From Trochalopteron elliotii (taxonomy: Eukaryota > Chordata > Aves > Passeriformes > Leiothrichidae), in NCBI GenBank assembly GCA_024734555.1, contig JANPWX010000055.1:748487-812486 (forward strand): a stretch of 64,000 bases of DNA. The letters run 5' to 3'. The position numbers and the translations under genes were made by a program. Of the stretch, positions 36,101 to 48,293 are shown piece after piece; position 1 is the stretch's first letter; every line of letters starts with the position of its first letter. The notes below the pieces were generated by a model. That model saw only the letters and a list, made by a program, of their open reading frames with translations, was not told where the DNA came from and searched no databases.

Positions 36101-37654
36101 AATATTATGACAGGCTAAACGCCATGCTGGCATGCTCTAAAACATAAGAAAAGAATTTTGTGTGAAATTTGGTTACTTAATTAGCTGCATAATTGGCCAT
36201 TAGAATTTTTTAAATTCAGAATTTCCAAGCACCTTATATTGGCAAATTTCAGAAGTATGATCTTGGCTTAGTGGGCTCTCAGAATAACGTATACAGCAAT
36301 TTCTAAGCATGATTCACTGAAGTGAATTAAAAGCTGTGTGAAAGCACTTAAAACTATAACATACAGTTAGAAAATATAAACTAGAAATTTAAGGGACAAG
36401 GAAGGAAGAAAATAAAACCAGATGGAACAGACTTTTACACTCTCCAAGTTTGAGACATTTTCACAATGAGCTGTACAGGGCATGAGGGTGCATCTCCAAT
36501 AAATCCTTACTCTACACAGGAGTTCCAAGGATTGTCCTGTCAGTGCAGCTCTTCTGCAGAGAACTGGTCAAGTAATTCAAGGGGCAAACTGAGTTAACAA
36601 TGAAAGACAAAGATTTCATACTGTACAGGTGCTTTTTGTACTCTGTTCCAATGAGTGAATATAAATATCTAATTTTTAAGAATAAGTATTGCTTTACTGA
36701 CATACTCAGGACATATTTTTCTTTCCTATTGGAACTTCTCGATATTATAATTTAAAATAAATTTCCGTGCTCATTTGTCTTTCAACAAGAAAAGATCTAT
36801 TTTTTGATCAGAATTGAAAAAGTAAAACTTGATACTTTCATTTTAAAACCATGAATTATTTCCTGCCTAAATCCATTAATGGCTATATCTTGGACGGTTT
36901 TGTGTTTTTTTTTTTTTTTTTAAGCAATGCAGCTTTATAGTTGAAGGCATTAGTGGATTATACAGAAATTGCAGTACTAACAGTTTTCAAAATTATAGAA
37001 AGTTCTATTAAATCTTGACTTCTATTTTTCTCAACACAGTACTTTTAGAAGAGAAAGAAAGAGGAACAGAGACAGAGAGAAAAAGAGAGAAAAAAGAAAG
37101 AGAAGGAAAAAAGAAAATAGAAACAGACCTATCACTTTAGAACTTAAAAATATTTCTGGTGTCTAAGAAACTGAATCAAATTAAAATACAAAATGTAAGT
37201 GAACTGAAGAGAGAGAAAAGTCCATTCAATGTACTTCAACTGTCAATGAGTTTCCCATAATCTGTATAAAGATCTTCAATGTCTGAACATTAATGTGTTT
37301 AAGAAAGATCCTATTTCAGCCATCTTACTGAAAGCCAGAAAGGGATTTTAAAGGTCAATCTTCACTTTTGCTAGAATTCAGCATTCATTCTATCAATAAA
37401 CATGAATTTGCCATGCCAGTAGATACATAAAATAACCAGAGTTGGGTATTACTAGTTATAAAAGGCTTTCCACATGACTTCAGCTGCTGGTGAATGATTT
37501 AAGAAAGAGTGAAAGTTTTAAGATCGTGTCAATGAGCAAAGGAAAATAGGTAATATTAAGTTAAACATTTTTTTTTACCTGTATCTGAAGCTTCTGTAAT
37601 AAAATTCACTCGTTCCTTGGGCGACACCTCGGCATAGAGCACCTCACTTGCCAT
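33016..37654 (-). CDS. Short two-ITIM type II membrane protein, NK-lectin-receptor-like, lectin domain missing
   Basis: Three exons on the minus strand: 37654-37579, 34955-34875 and 33128-33016. Joined in phase they give 89 residues. The cytoplasmic tail has two ITIMs, EVLYAEV (tyrosine 7) and PITYALV (tyrosine 31). A single uncharged transmembrane segment (about residues 61-83, starting WCYIVLALLF) follows CSEKPPW. The chain then ends KCYSH and TGA. Exon phases, ITIM positions and transmembrane exon match the complete lectin receptor at 53461-60698, where a donor follows the codon phase T|GTGAGT. Here the same position reads T|GTTACA, so splicing to stalk and lectin exons would be lost. No C-type lectin exon was seen between 31 and 33 kb. 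It may be a decaying receptor or a short inhibitory membrane protein. The gene identity is not recognised. Confidence 0.62.
33024..33030 (-). other. Degenerate ancestral splice donor
   Basis: Minus strand reads AAAT|GTTACA, where the paralogous exon reads CAAT|GTGAGT at the same codon and phase. GT is kept but the +3 to +6 consensus is lost, and the open frame runs on to a stop 13 bases later. Confidence 0.5.
34875..34955 (-). CDS. Coding exon 2 of two-ITIM gene
   Basis: Encodes DPITYALVNVKGRSNRPDST and PEITHS after acceptor CTCCAG, with donor GTATGG. Phase 1 to phase 1. The second ITIM is I-x-Y-x-x-V. It resembles NTITYAELHVK in the paralogue. Confidence 0.7.
35025..35048. repeat. (AAAT)n microsatellite
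   Basis: Six AAAT units immediately upstream (minus sense) of exon 2 of the two-ITIM gene, in its intron. Confidence 0.85.
37048..37126. repeat. Purine-rich (GA/GAAA) tract
   Basis: About 80 bases almost entirely A and G on the plus strand, in intron 1 of the two-ITIM gene. Low-complexity sequence. Confidence 0.8.
37579..37654 (-). CDS. Coding exon 1 of two-ITIM gene
   Basis: Starts ATG at 37654 and encodes MASEVLYAEVSPKERVNFIT and EASDT, then one base. The donor is GTAAAA. The first ITIM (V-x-Y-x-x-V) is centred on tyrosine 7, the same position as in the plus-strand paralogue. Confidence 0.7.
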
Positions 37655-38749
37655 TTTGAAAAGTGCTTTCAGGTCTCAAGTCTGCCATCAAAATGGGACT
37701 TGCTGAAGAAAACACAGCCCCTATTTCTGACCGCCCCCCATCACACCACATTAGGTCAAAAGGAGTGTTTAGGTGTCTGCAAAACGAAAGGAAACCAGAA
37801 CCCTTTTTTTTTCAAATGTAAATTCTCACTTTGCAGCATTTGGTGAACAATTTTTAATTCTTACTCCCTTCTCTTGGTGTATGTTCTATTAAAAACTGAG
37901 ACTTTGATCAAGTTTCTCATAAACTGTGACTTTCAACCCACATATAATTTTCATTTAGAACCTGAGCTGGCAACATGCTGAGTGTGTTCATATTCTCTTC
38001 AAACCAACTGGACATTAAAATGTGTTTCAGCTGAAAACTCAGTTCATGATTATTGGATTGTTCATTTTGTGACTATTAGATTGCTTTGGTTTGTGATTAT
38101 CAGATCACTTCCTCCTAAACTTCCATAGTTCAGGGTTGAAGCCAGAAAGCAATGATATGGGGAGGAACAGAAGGAATATCTGATATTGCTAAAAAAACTA
38201 ATTAAAATATTTTTGAAATAATGTTGTTCTGAATTTTATTTTTTTTAATATTTCATACAGAATAAAATTGGTTTTTAAAGTTGGGTTTAAAAATGTTTTT
38301 ATAAGGCACACTTTCTTTTTCTTGTTGGGCTTTCCTGCCCACAGAAATTTCTAAATTTGGGGGGGGCGGTTTCTAAATTTTTGTTGTTTCTGGTAACTTA
38401 GAATGATACCAAAACTTTGAATTCTTCTCAGAGATGAATTTCTGCTCTTCAACCGGCTCTACACCACATGCGAATCCTCATATCTCTGGGGCACTATTGA
38501 GCTCAAATTAAACCAAGACTGAGTCTGACCTATGCTTCCTTTGCATGTTGATTTTCAAATTTTCTCAATAAAGGCAGAAAACGTAGTTCTTTGGAGTTGT
38601 CATGGTGCTTAGTCAAGGAGTGCAATATTTTGCCCTCTTGGGACCAGCCATAGAAGAAGAATGAACACTTTGGCATTTTCAGCTTATACCACTGAGATAT
38701 TTTGAGAACGGGCCTTCACAATCCTGGTAACTAAAAGGTTCCGCATTAC

Positions 38750-39300
38750 TCATGGAATGGCTTGGATTAGAATAGACTTTAAACACTATGTAATTCCAAC
38801 CCCTCTTCCATGGGCAGGGACACCTTCCACTATCCCAGATTGCTCAGAGCCCCATCCAACCTGGAACACTGCCAGGGATGGGGCAGCCACAGCTTCTCTG
38901 GGCAACCTGTGCCAGGGCCTTGTCGCCCTCATAGGGAGAAATTTCTTCCTCATAGCCAACCTAAACCTCCTCTCTGTCAGTGTGAAGCCATTCCCCCTTG
39001 TCCTGTCACTTCAGGCCCTTGTCCAGAGTCTCTCTCCATCTTTCCTGTGGGTTCCCTTCAAGCACTGCAAGGCCACAATGAGGTTTCCCCAAAGCCTTCT
39101 CCTCTCCAGGCTGAACAATCCCAATTCCCTCAGCCTTTCCTCCCAGCAGAGCTGCTCCATCCCTGTGATTCCCCTGGTGTCCCTGCTCCAGCAGCTCCCT
39201 GTCCTTCCTGTGCTGGGCCCAGGGCTGGATGCAGCCCTGCAGGGAGGCCCTCACCAAGTGGAGAAGAACCACAATCTCCTTTTCTTTCCTGGAAAGGAGG
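38750..39300 (-). repeat. CR1 LINE 3' copy (antisense)
   Basis: Contains the full run of antisense CR1 landmarks: 'attccaacccct', 'cactatcccagattgctcagagcccc', 'gggcaacctgtgccagggc', 'tccaggctgaacaatccca' and 'ggctggatgcagccctgca'. It ends where the relic exon copy begins. Confidence 0.92.
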
Positions 39301-39303
39301 ACC

Positions 39304-39412
39304 GCAAAGAGAGAAAGTGATACTCCCCCATACTCTGAAAAAATGTGCTCTTTGGCTGCTGAGATATAATGAGAAAATGTGAAGCGTCCCACAGTGTTGC
39401 AGTACCTGAATG
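39304..39412 (-). pseudogene. Relic copy of the exon 2/intron 2 boundary of the two-ITIM gene
   Basis: 109 bases align without gaps to 34773-34881 (offset exactly 4531) at roughly 75-80% identity by eye. Shared runs include GCAAAGAGAGAAAGTGA, TTTGGCTGCTGA and ATATAATGAGAAAA. The splice donor is kept (CATTCAG|GTACTG here, CATTCAG|GTATGG there). The rest of exon 2 is not recognisable, and a CR1 abuts the other side. This suggests an old same-strand tandem duplicate now decayed. A shared unknown repeat is the alternative. Confidence 0.55.
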
Positions 39413-39544
39413 ACCATTCAGGAGAAAGTGGGAGGACTGTGGAGGTACCAGCTGGAAAGCAGAAGTTTGTAAACAGATGAGATTTAGGCATCTAGGTGTG
39501 TGAGCAGAAGATTATGAGGTTAAAGATTCTCTGTTCAAAGCAAC

Positions 39545-39620
39545 ATGGAATCAATTCCAGGATGATTTGGGTTGGAAGAGCCCTTAAAGACCACCTAATT
39601 CCAGCCCACTTCCAGTTCCA
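39545..39620 (-). repeat. CR1 LINE 3' tail (antisense)
   Basis: Reads 'gatttgggttggaagagccc' then 'ttaaagaccacctaattcca', the antisense CR1 3' end. It is a separate insertion from the copy ending at 39300. Confidence 0.8.
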
Positions 39621-39629
39621 ATACCCTTC

Positions 39630-42600
39630 CCCTTCTAATTCCAGCATCTTCCCCTTCCCTTAGCATGCAGGTGATGGTTGAGTAGAAAGACACATTTTTT
39701 GCTTGAGATTGCATCCAAGTTGTTCTGAGAAAGATTCTTTAACAAAGTAAGATGAGGAAGGGATTTGTGTAAGTACTTAGGCACTAAACTGTCCTCAGTG
39801 CCAGTAATGCAAAAGCCAGACTAAATTTATTTTATACATAAAGATGTGCCTGTTGTTAGAAGGATATTCAAGAATTTGGAAGAAGTTTGTTTTTTTCCTC
39901 CTACATTAATCCTTTGCATTTGAATCACACAAAATAGTCACTAGATGTCTCTATTTCACCATAAAATGTATCAGAATGTCTTTTCCATTTAAACTGATGG
40001 AAATTTGAAGTGCTTATGTAGCCTTTTTTTTAGAAGTATGAGTTACATAAAACTGACCTGTTTGATTCCTTTAGTTCTGCAGATAAACCTGCTCTGCCCC
40101 ACCACCTAAAGCTCTGTTATAGCTCCCAGTTAAAGAAAATCCTCTAGCTTAGACTAACAAAATCACTATTTTCCTTCCCTGAAATAGATAATAGCAGGTT
40201 GTTATTCCTGCACTGGGCAGAGTAGGAAGAGGAAAACGTTTCTTTACTTGATGGTTTTGAACTCATCACTATGGAGAATAAAGTCATATAATTCATATCC
40301 AAAACAAGCACATTTATGGATATAAATCTCCATGGACATAGGCCATTGTTTCATTTAAAGTTTTCAGCTTTTGAGTATAAACTGAGGACCTGACTAAAGC
40401 TGAACAAGCAGAATAAAAGCCACTGAGAATAGTATTAAAATTTTTTCTTTTAGCAATTTTTCTTTTTTTCTTTTTAGCAATCAGTATGAGCTGGCAGATG
40501 CAAACTTAGTATCCCTGGATAATAAATCCTGTATTTTCCTGAGGGTGGAGGCCTTCCCATCTGATAATTAATCACCTTTTCCCTTGTATGTTTTCCTAGA
40601 AGGAGTATAGAAAAATACTTGAACTTCAAGAGTACTGGATGCTGTACCTTCGAGATTTCCTCCAAAAACTTTATTTCAAATATCTGAAAATCTTCCTGAG
40701 TCTGAGCAGATCAATCTACCATGCATATCATGACACTAACAACAAGGATGTGATGCTGGGTTGAAATTACTAATCATCTGCCTACTGCCAAAAAGTAATG
40801 CAGTATTGTATGCACAATGTTCAAAAAGCCTTGATCTTAACGATTTTATGATGTATTAAGATAAACTCTGAATGGTTGTGAAATCCCACTGGAAGCATTG
40901 ATACTTCAGACATATTTCCTGTAAAAATAGGTTCACGAAATTTTGGATAGATTACCTGGAAGTTCTAATACTTCACGAAACATCTTCTTGCAGGAAACAT
41001 CATAGCAGTTTGTTTTTATTCTTATTCCATGCTGTCCTAGTTTGAATATGGGCTTAAAAAGCTAAACTACTGCATTCTGGTCCATCCCTTGCACAACTGA
41101 CCTAAACTGTCATTTACAAGTTTATTTTTGATTGCATAATTGCATAATTTTGAACTAGTATTATTTGCATATTAAGGAATGAAAAGATATATACATTGCA
41201 ATTCTACAATGAATAAAGTCCCTATGTTTTCCGGAGCTTTTCTGTTTCAATCAGTTAAAGCCTGCTTGGCTCCAACAGCTCGCAAGAAAGCACTCAGGTA
41301 AGGGTGGTGAGTGTTCCATTAGTGACAAGAAACACTGGAGGTGGAGCTGCTGAGAAAGTCCTGAAGGTCCCACTGATGCCAGCTTCACACCCAGGAGTTT
41401 CCACAGTGAACTGCCCTAAGGTTATCCCTGCTTTACTCTGGTGCAGCTGAAGTAAGAGCTCATGCTCTGCATTTCAAGAGCTGTGCAGGTGATTTATGAC
41501 TTATGTAAGTAATTCATTCTGATGCAAACAGAATGCTAAGAGGAATGCAGTGAGTCTCAAACTTACAATGTGGAAAGCTCCCTCCCTGAGTTCCTGGGAA
41601 GAGGCTCTTTGAGAGAGGAGCTGTTGTAAGGCAGTTTGGGGCTTTTAGCTGTTGCACCTTAGATGTTCCCTTTGGGATTCTGAGACAAAAAGACGGTCAA
41701 AAACTGTCTCAAATAAACTGCACTTAAGTACAACTACAGATTTTGGGTTGTGTTTGTCTGGGCCAAACTGAGCTATTTTCTGTTACCAAAGACCTCCCCC
41801 ATGCTGGCATTTTTCAGAGATCATTTTTATTGCTACAAGAAAGGCTTCACTTGAGCTCAGCAGCTTTCAGGCAGCACAAGCAGCTGTTTGGCCATCAGTG
41901 ATTTTTGCACACATTGTCCTTCTGCTTGAAATTGCTGTTCAGGATCAGGTGCTGAGGACAGAATACTGAGTGCAGAAAGCTTCAAAGGGAGGGAGTTACG
42001 CAACAGTGACTGATACAGCAGCAGTGACACATTCACACAAGCCCATGTTAAATATCAAACATTTCAATAACTGACTGAAACATTTCTAAAGGGAGATAGG
42101 AAGGTCTACATGCCTGGTCATGCATGATTCCTTGAAGTCCAGCAGAATTGTCATTTTTCTTGTAAGCTGCATAAGAATGCATCAAACAGATCCCTTTCTT
42201 CTTGCAAGCACCCCATTTCAGCTGTTTTCCAGCTATGCAAGGTAAACTTAAAAAATAGAACACGCTTCTCAGAGATACCAATCTCAAAGCCTACAGTCAT
42301 TCAAATTAAGTCTTTAGTTGCCAATTATTTCTATTCAGACATAATTCTGTCCCTGCTGGCACTAACTGAAAACTCTCTAAAAGCTTGGTTATAGGGATCT
42401 ACTCTGTCCAGAGGTTTTAGGGTGCAGAAACTGCAGTGACTGTAGTGGCCCCAGCAATGCTGCCCACAACCGCTGAGGTTTTGATGTTCTCAAACCCAAA
42501 AGGGTAAACCTCACAGCCCTCCTGACCAGGCAGGTCTCCAGGACTCCCAGCCCCTCCTCTCATTCACAAAGGGCAAGGGGAAGTGGTGAAGGAGAAGCTG

Positions 42601-43460
42601 TCTCGTGGGTACCACCACAGCAGCCAGGCAGCTGGGCTGCCCCATGGCAGGACACACTGATGGTGGCTGCAAGGGCAGGGCTCTGACAAAAGCAGCAGCA
42701 GCATTTTTTCCCCTGTGTCAGGGCTATTTGCACCCACAGACACCTTCCTTCCTTCCTTCCCTTGTTAACCCCAGCACCCTTGAGGATTCCTGGAGGATCC
42801 CCTGACAATCCGCTGGGGTGGGGGGTGGTCACTTAACATTTAGTGCAGGAACAAACACATGTTGAGAGAACTGTCCCTGAGGTCTCACACACATTCCAAC
42901 TTCCTATCCCATTTGTAAGGATTCCTCCTGCAAAAAAGAGAGCACCAACTGGAAATAAACGGCAGGTAAAGAACTTGCGCTGACTGACACGGAAAGTCCT
43001 GCAAATGGAAAGTCTGAGCATAGAGAAGAGGTGGGTATTTGTCAAAACTGGAGACACTTTTAGCTCCACTCTCAAGGCTTCACCTCTGACTTTGTACCAA
43101 TGGATGTGCCATCCAGCCTTGATACAGCTGGAAGGCCATGGATGAGACAGGCAGGGCTCACCTCAGCCCTGGCAAGGAGAGAAGCTGCCCATGTGTAGAA
43201 ATTACCTCCACTTCCTGCAGCAACCATTTTCATATTACTCAGAGGCTCAAAGGTTGCTGAAACCACAGTACCATTTGCTGATTGCTCAAATCAGGCTGTC
43301 CAAGTGCTTCCTCACACTCTACTTGCATTCTTTTTCTTAAAATCATCCATGAATAAGAAGTGGTTGTAGAATGAGGACCTATTCCCCAGGAAGAAAGGTT
43401 TAGAAGGAGGTGATTAGGAAATGAGCCTGTGTGCAGCTCTGGGGATCTGCACAGGACAGG
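39630..43460. other. Intergenic stretch, no gene seen
   Basis: Between the CR1 tail and the next CR1. There is a (CTTC)n run near 42743-42761 and a more GC-rich patch at 42.4-42.8 kb. No exon with family resemblance on either strand. Confidence 0.5.
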
Positions 43461-43469
43461 GACCTGTTG

Positions 43470-43920
43470 GGATGGGTCTGGAGGTGGTCACAGAGATGCT
43501 CTGAAGACTGGAGCATCTCTCCTACAAGGACAAGATGAAGCAATTGGGGCTGCTCAGCCTGGAGAAGAGAAGGTGTGGAGACCTCAGAGCTGGATACCTT
43601 CCAGTGCCTGAAACAGGTCTGTAAGAAAGCTGGAGAGGGAAAGTTAGTGACAGGACAAGGGAGAATGGCTTTAAACTGAAAGGGAGTTGATGTAGGTTGG
43701 ATATCAGGAATAACTTGTTCCCTGGGAGGGTGGTGAGGACCTGGCACAGGTTGCCCAGAGAAGCTGTGGCTGCCCCATCCCTGGCAGTGTCCAAGGCCAG
43801 GTTGGATGATGCTCTGAGCAACCTGGGAGAGAGGAAGGTGCCCCTGCCCAGCGCAGAGGGGTGGAACAAGATGATCTTGAAGGTCCCTTCCAACACAAAC
43901 CATTCCACGATTCTACAACA
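43470..43920 (+). repeat. CR1 LINE 3' copy (sense)
   Basis: Sense CR1 landmarks: 'gggctgctcagcctggaga', 'gacaggacaagggagaatgg', 'ggtggtgaggacctggcaca', 'ttgcccagagaagctgtggc' and 'gatcttgaaggtcccttcca'. It serves as an empty-site comparison for the interrupted CR1 at 57945-58545. Confidence 0.93.
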
Positions 43921-44702
43921 CAATACATTGCTCCAGGCTGCTCTGTGGAAGGCAAAATTAAGATGGAAGTTGCAGAAAAAATCCAAAGGCAGAGTACAGG
44001 ATGGAAAAAGAGGGTGCCAGCTTTGTGACCACAGTGCTACCAGGTAACAATGATTTTGAACTTGTGAACGTCCATAGCCTGATAAGAGCTTCTGTGGGAA
44101 CTAGGAAAGTGAAAGGCTGGCAAAATTTCGTTCCTCATTTTTGCTCTGACTGTGTGAGAGCGTCTACATTCTATTAAACCAACTTTAGTGTCCTTTGATC
44201 TGTATCATAAAATCTCTAGGCACCTTCCTGCTTCTTTAGATGGTACCAAAGCCACTTACAGGAATTTGGACCTTCATTTACATCAAACAGGCTTTGAAGT
44301 GGAATTTTAGAAGTGGGGTTTTATTACATGTTGCACTGTAAGGATGTTCACGAAAGTCAACATTACTGTGTGTCAGAGTTAAACAGGCTGGTTTTCCCAA
44401 CATATCTGAGTGATAACGAACCACTGAGACCTGCTAAAACCATGGTTGCTTCTAGGCCTGTGAAGAGATTTCCCAGACATAAAGCCCAAACATTGCAAAA
44501 AGTCTTCACCAGTTGTGTGACCAGAAACTCTGAGTTCTTGTGGTTCAGAATTTTCATAGCATTTTTATATTTTATGGGCAACATCACTGGCCTAACAGAA
44601 TATTCTAGCTTTTAGGAATTGGATGCTTTCTAGCTAGAAGAACAAAATAGGATGTGAAAAGCAACAATGCATTTACACATTGTGCTAACTGTTGTCTATT
44701 TA

Positions 44703-44845
44703 AGATTATCTGCAAACTTACTTAGTAAGTACCCCTTCCGGTCCTGTGTGCAGGTCATTTACAAAGATTTGGAAGAGAACAGGGCCAAGGATGGAGCCCC
44801 GTGGAACCCCACTAGTGACAGCTTGCCAGCCTGATAAAAATTATA
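44703..44845 (-). repeat. CR1 LINE reverse-transcriptase fragment (antisense)
   Basis: The minus strand translates to a degraded [23 protein letters not shown] motif with a stop inside, characteristic of the CR1 reverse transcriptase. Dead fragment. Confidence 0.8.
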
Positions 44846-44849
44846 ATTC

Positions 44850-47310
44850 TTTCATTTTGCTTCCTTTCAACACATACCTTTTTGTAGGCTGGCTTCATGA
44901 TGTTCTTGCCTGGTTGCTTATCTCTGCCATTATTCACTGGATCTATCATCTCAGTAAAAGGAATATGAATGTCCTTCTGAAATAAAGGAAAAATCCCAAG
45001 GTTTTTGCTTTGGATTCACACCACCACCTTGCCAAGAAAAGATTTGCATTTCTCAGAATTGCTCTTTGTTTATTCAGTTAAAGTATGTGCTGGACTTCAC
45101 AAAAGAAAAGGAAGTGATATAGAATTTTATATGTGAGTAAGTGGCTTTGAAGTTTTCTTTCTGCTGAAATAAAACCCGAAGCGTGAAACGTGCTTGAGTA
45201 ACAAGAAGCAGGATGAAAAATGAAGCCAGTTCTTTGAATGTGCAGAAGAGGAACAAGGTTTGTGATCTTTAAAAACACTGCACACCATCTGCAGGTACAT
45301 ACCTGCTCAAAAAATTCCAGGGGAACATTAGGTTTAAATGTAAATATGCCTGTGTTTCCCTGGATTGCTCCCCTTTGGCACCTTCATCCTTCTGTTGAGA
45401 CAGTGCTCTGGATTTTCAAGGCTTGGCAGTGTCTCTGACCTTCACCCTTGCAGTGTTGGTATCAATTTCTGCTGCCAACTTGTGAACAGCCTTGAGCTTA
45501 ACTTGGATGGAGATGAGAGGGGTGTTACTCTTGTCAGACTAAAAGACTGGTTTTTCTTTCCCCGGGTGGGCTTTCTGCTATCTTTGTGTGTCATTACGTG
45601 AAAATATTTTCACTTCTACTCCAGACTTTCAAAAACTAATTTGAGAATGTAAAGGGGATTTAATGCAAGTGAAACAAAGGACTATAATATTTAAACAGCT
45701 TATTTATCAGGTACCCGACTTTTAAAACTGTTTTTTTAAACTGTTCAGGAGGATAATTCACTTAGGAGTCAATTTCTGTCAATATTCCATGAGTGATCTC
45801 TTGCTAATATTTTTAAGAGCTTCTTGAGATAACCACAGGATCCACTGCCTTTATTTTATTAGAACTTTACACAGCTTAGCAAATAGATATAAGAAAAAAG
45901 AAAGTTGTAAATTAATATAGGCTGGTAAGATGGTTATGATGGATGTGATGGTTATGATGACCTTAGATGGCAGCCAGACACCCATCCAACCTTTCTCTCA
46001 TTCCTGCTCTTCAACAGAACAGGGAAGAAAATAAGAGGAAAAGGATCGTGGGCCATGATAAAAGCAGATAAATCACCTATCAGTTACCATCATGGAGAAA
46101 ACAGATTTGACTTAGGCAAAGTGAATTACTTTTGCAAATTATAATAGATTTGGATAGTGAGAAATGCAGACAAGAAGATTCAAGCAACACCTTTCTCCTG
46201 CTTCTTCTTCCCTCAATTTCACTGCTTTATGCCTGGCTTCACTCCCCTCCTCACCTACCACCCCAGAGGCATAGCGGGATGGGGCAATGGGGTCAGTCCA
46301 TAAGAGCCCCTCTCTGCTTCTCCTTCACCCCACACTGTTCCCCTTCTTCAGGGCTGATCATCCATGGACTGCACTCCCATTATTTAGCACCACAAGACAC
46401 TCTGTCAACATTAAAGGTGAAGCCAGGGTGTAATCCTGACACTCAAAACTCCTGATTGAACCTTGCTGAATCTGACAGCAGACAGAAATCATTATAACCA
46501 TGTCAGAAGGAAAAAAAAAAAAAAACCAAAAAACTTTCCACTGAGCCCTCAATTTCCAGAAAGAAATATTCTAGACAAAGGATTTAAAAGATCACCAAGG
46601 CCTTGCTAGAATGCCCGCTTCCTTTCACAAAGAAAAGACCTTGCCTGTGAATTTCAAAGTTAACAAATCTTTGCTGTTACAAAAAGCCCAGGCTTGTCCT
46701 TTTGAAGTGCAACTGAAATACTGCAAACTGTAAGGTTTCCACAGAGCTGCTTACGTAGTTCCAGGCCTCACAAGTCTCCATTTAAGTAACGGCATTAAGC
46801 TGCTCAAATGTACCAACAGTTCCTCAAGTGGACAGGAACAAAGCAGAAACAGATCAATACATGTATTTAAATGTCCTTCCCAGCTATTTAATAAGACATA
46901 TGCACACCATCTTCTTTTGGTATAGTAAGATGCAAATTCCAGCATTTGAAAAAGACCCCAGAAGTTAAGACAGCTGATTTTAATGCAAGATAAGTGAAAT
47001 TAAGTCCACCAATCCAGGAAAAGGGGCCTGAGGGGCCTTTCTGTTCTCCCTGCAGGAAGGAGTGTGTGTGCATGGAGAGTGGTTTTGATGACTGTGAGAT
47101 TGCACAGGAGAAAGTGCAGAGTTGGAACTACCTGATAGAAAGGTCTGGAGTTTGTCAGAGAAAGACAGAGGAAGAGAAAAAGGAGAGAGAAAGAGATAAT
47201 TTCTCTGTGTAATTTACACTGGACAGTTTCTTTTCTAGTCCTGCTACTGCATGGCTTCAGTTCAAAGCACAGTGGCCATCTGCTGCTCCCCTCTTGTTTG
47301 GCACACTTAG
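44850..47310. other. Intergenic stretch, no gene seen
   Basis: Mixed-composition sequence. A poly-A run lies at 46509-46525. No recognisable exon or repeat family was found. Confidence 0.5.
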
Positions 47311-47319
47311 AATCACACT

Positions 47320-47380
47320 TTGAACCCTTGGGGTGGAAGGGTCCTTAGAGATCATCTCGGTTTTAGTGTTTTTAATAGGT
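47320..47380 (-). repeat. CR1 LINE 3' tail fragment (antisense)
   Basis: Contains 'ggggtggaagggtccttag' followed by 'agatcatctcgg', a short antisense CR1 tail. Confidence 0.6.
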
Positions 47381-47399
47381 TTTGAGGGATTTTCTCTAT

Positions 47400-47430
47400 G
47401 TGTGTGTGTGTGTGTGTTGTTGTTGTTGTT
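47400..47430. repeat. (TG)n followed by (TTG)n microsatellite
   Basis: About nine TG units passing into five TTG units. Confidence 0.9.
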
Positions 47431-47907
47431 TTCTTTTTGTTTGGTTCGTTTGTTTCACTTTGTTTGCAGGAACAACATCTAAGGAAATTTTAAGAATAAC
47501 TGAAATTAACACTTTAAGACAGTAACTTACTGTCCCCTAAGCTCTTTTCAACAACTGGGGATTCTGTCAAAAGCATTAGGAGTAGCAAGGGACAAAGTAC
47601 AAAGAATTGTGCTGGAAGGCTTTCAAGCTTCTCTTCTTAAATTTCATTTCTTTCAAGTGTCCCAGGGAAGATCCTCTCAGATCCTGAAATCCCAATCCTC
47701 AGAGAACTTAAACGTCCAGTTTCCAAACAGTTAATTGGCTCTGATGTTCAGCTCATGAGCAATACCAGCTGGACATTTATGAAAGAACAGTTTTTAACAG
47801 AAGAAAAATCAAGAGCCAATATCAATTACTCAGCATAGCAGGATAAATTGTGTGCAATGTTATTGATGTAAATTGTTCCAGTTTGTCCATTATGACAACT
47901 TAACTGA

Positions 47908-48293
47908 GAGCTCCTGGAGCGGGGCCAGTGGAGGCTGCAGAGATGATTTAGGGCCTGGAGCATCTCTGACAGGGAAAGGCTGAGGGAGCTGGGGCTGTCC
48001 AGCCTCGAGAGCAGCCCCAGCTGAGAGGGGCCCTCAGCCCTGGGTGTCCCTGTGTGCAGGGAGGGCTCCGAGCAGGGCCCAGGCTCTGCTCCGGGGGGCC
48101 CAGCAATGGCACCGGAGGAACGGGCAGGGACTGATCCCAGCAAGTTCCACTGACATGAGGCAGAACTTCTTCCTTGGGCAGTGCCTTAGCCCTGAAACAG
48201 AGACCAGAGAGGCTGTGGAGTCTCCCTCACAGGAGATATTCCAGTCTGGACACAGTCCTGTGCCCTGGGATGGCCCTGCTTGAGCAGGGAGGT
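47908..48293 (+). repeat. CR1 LINE copy of a second subfamily (sense)
   Basis: Landmarks: 'gagctggggctgtccagcc', 'ggccctcagccctgggtgtc', 'gcagggagggctccgagca', 'gaacttcttccttgggca' and 'gagatattccagtctggac'. GC-rich. It differs from the 38.8 and 43.5 kb copies. Confidence 0.85.

Noticed and set aside
38757..39491. Long open frames on both strands (up to 190 codons)
   Set aside because: They are CR1 LINE 3' sequence, mostly untranslated in the element, and read open by composition only.
43400..44047. Open frames of 116-167 codons on both strands
   Set aside because: They overlap the sense CR1 copy at 43470-43920; no independent gene signal.
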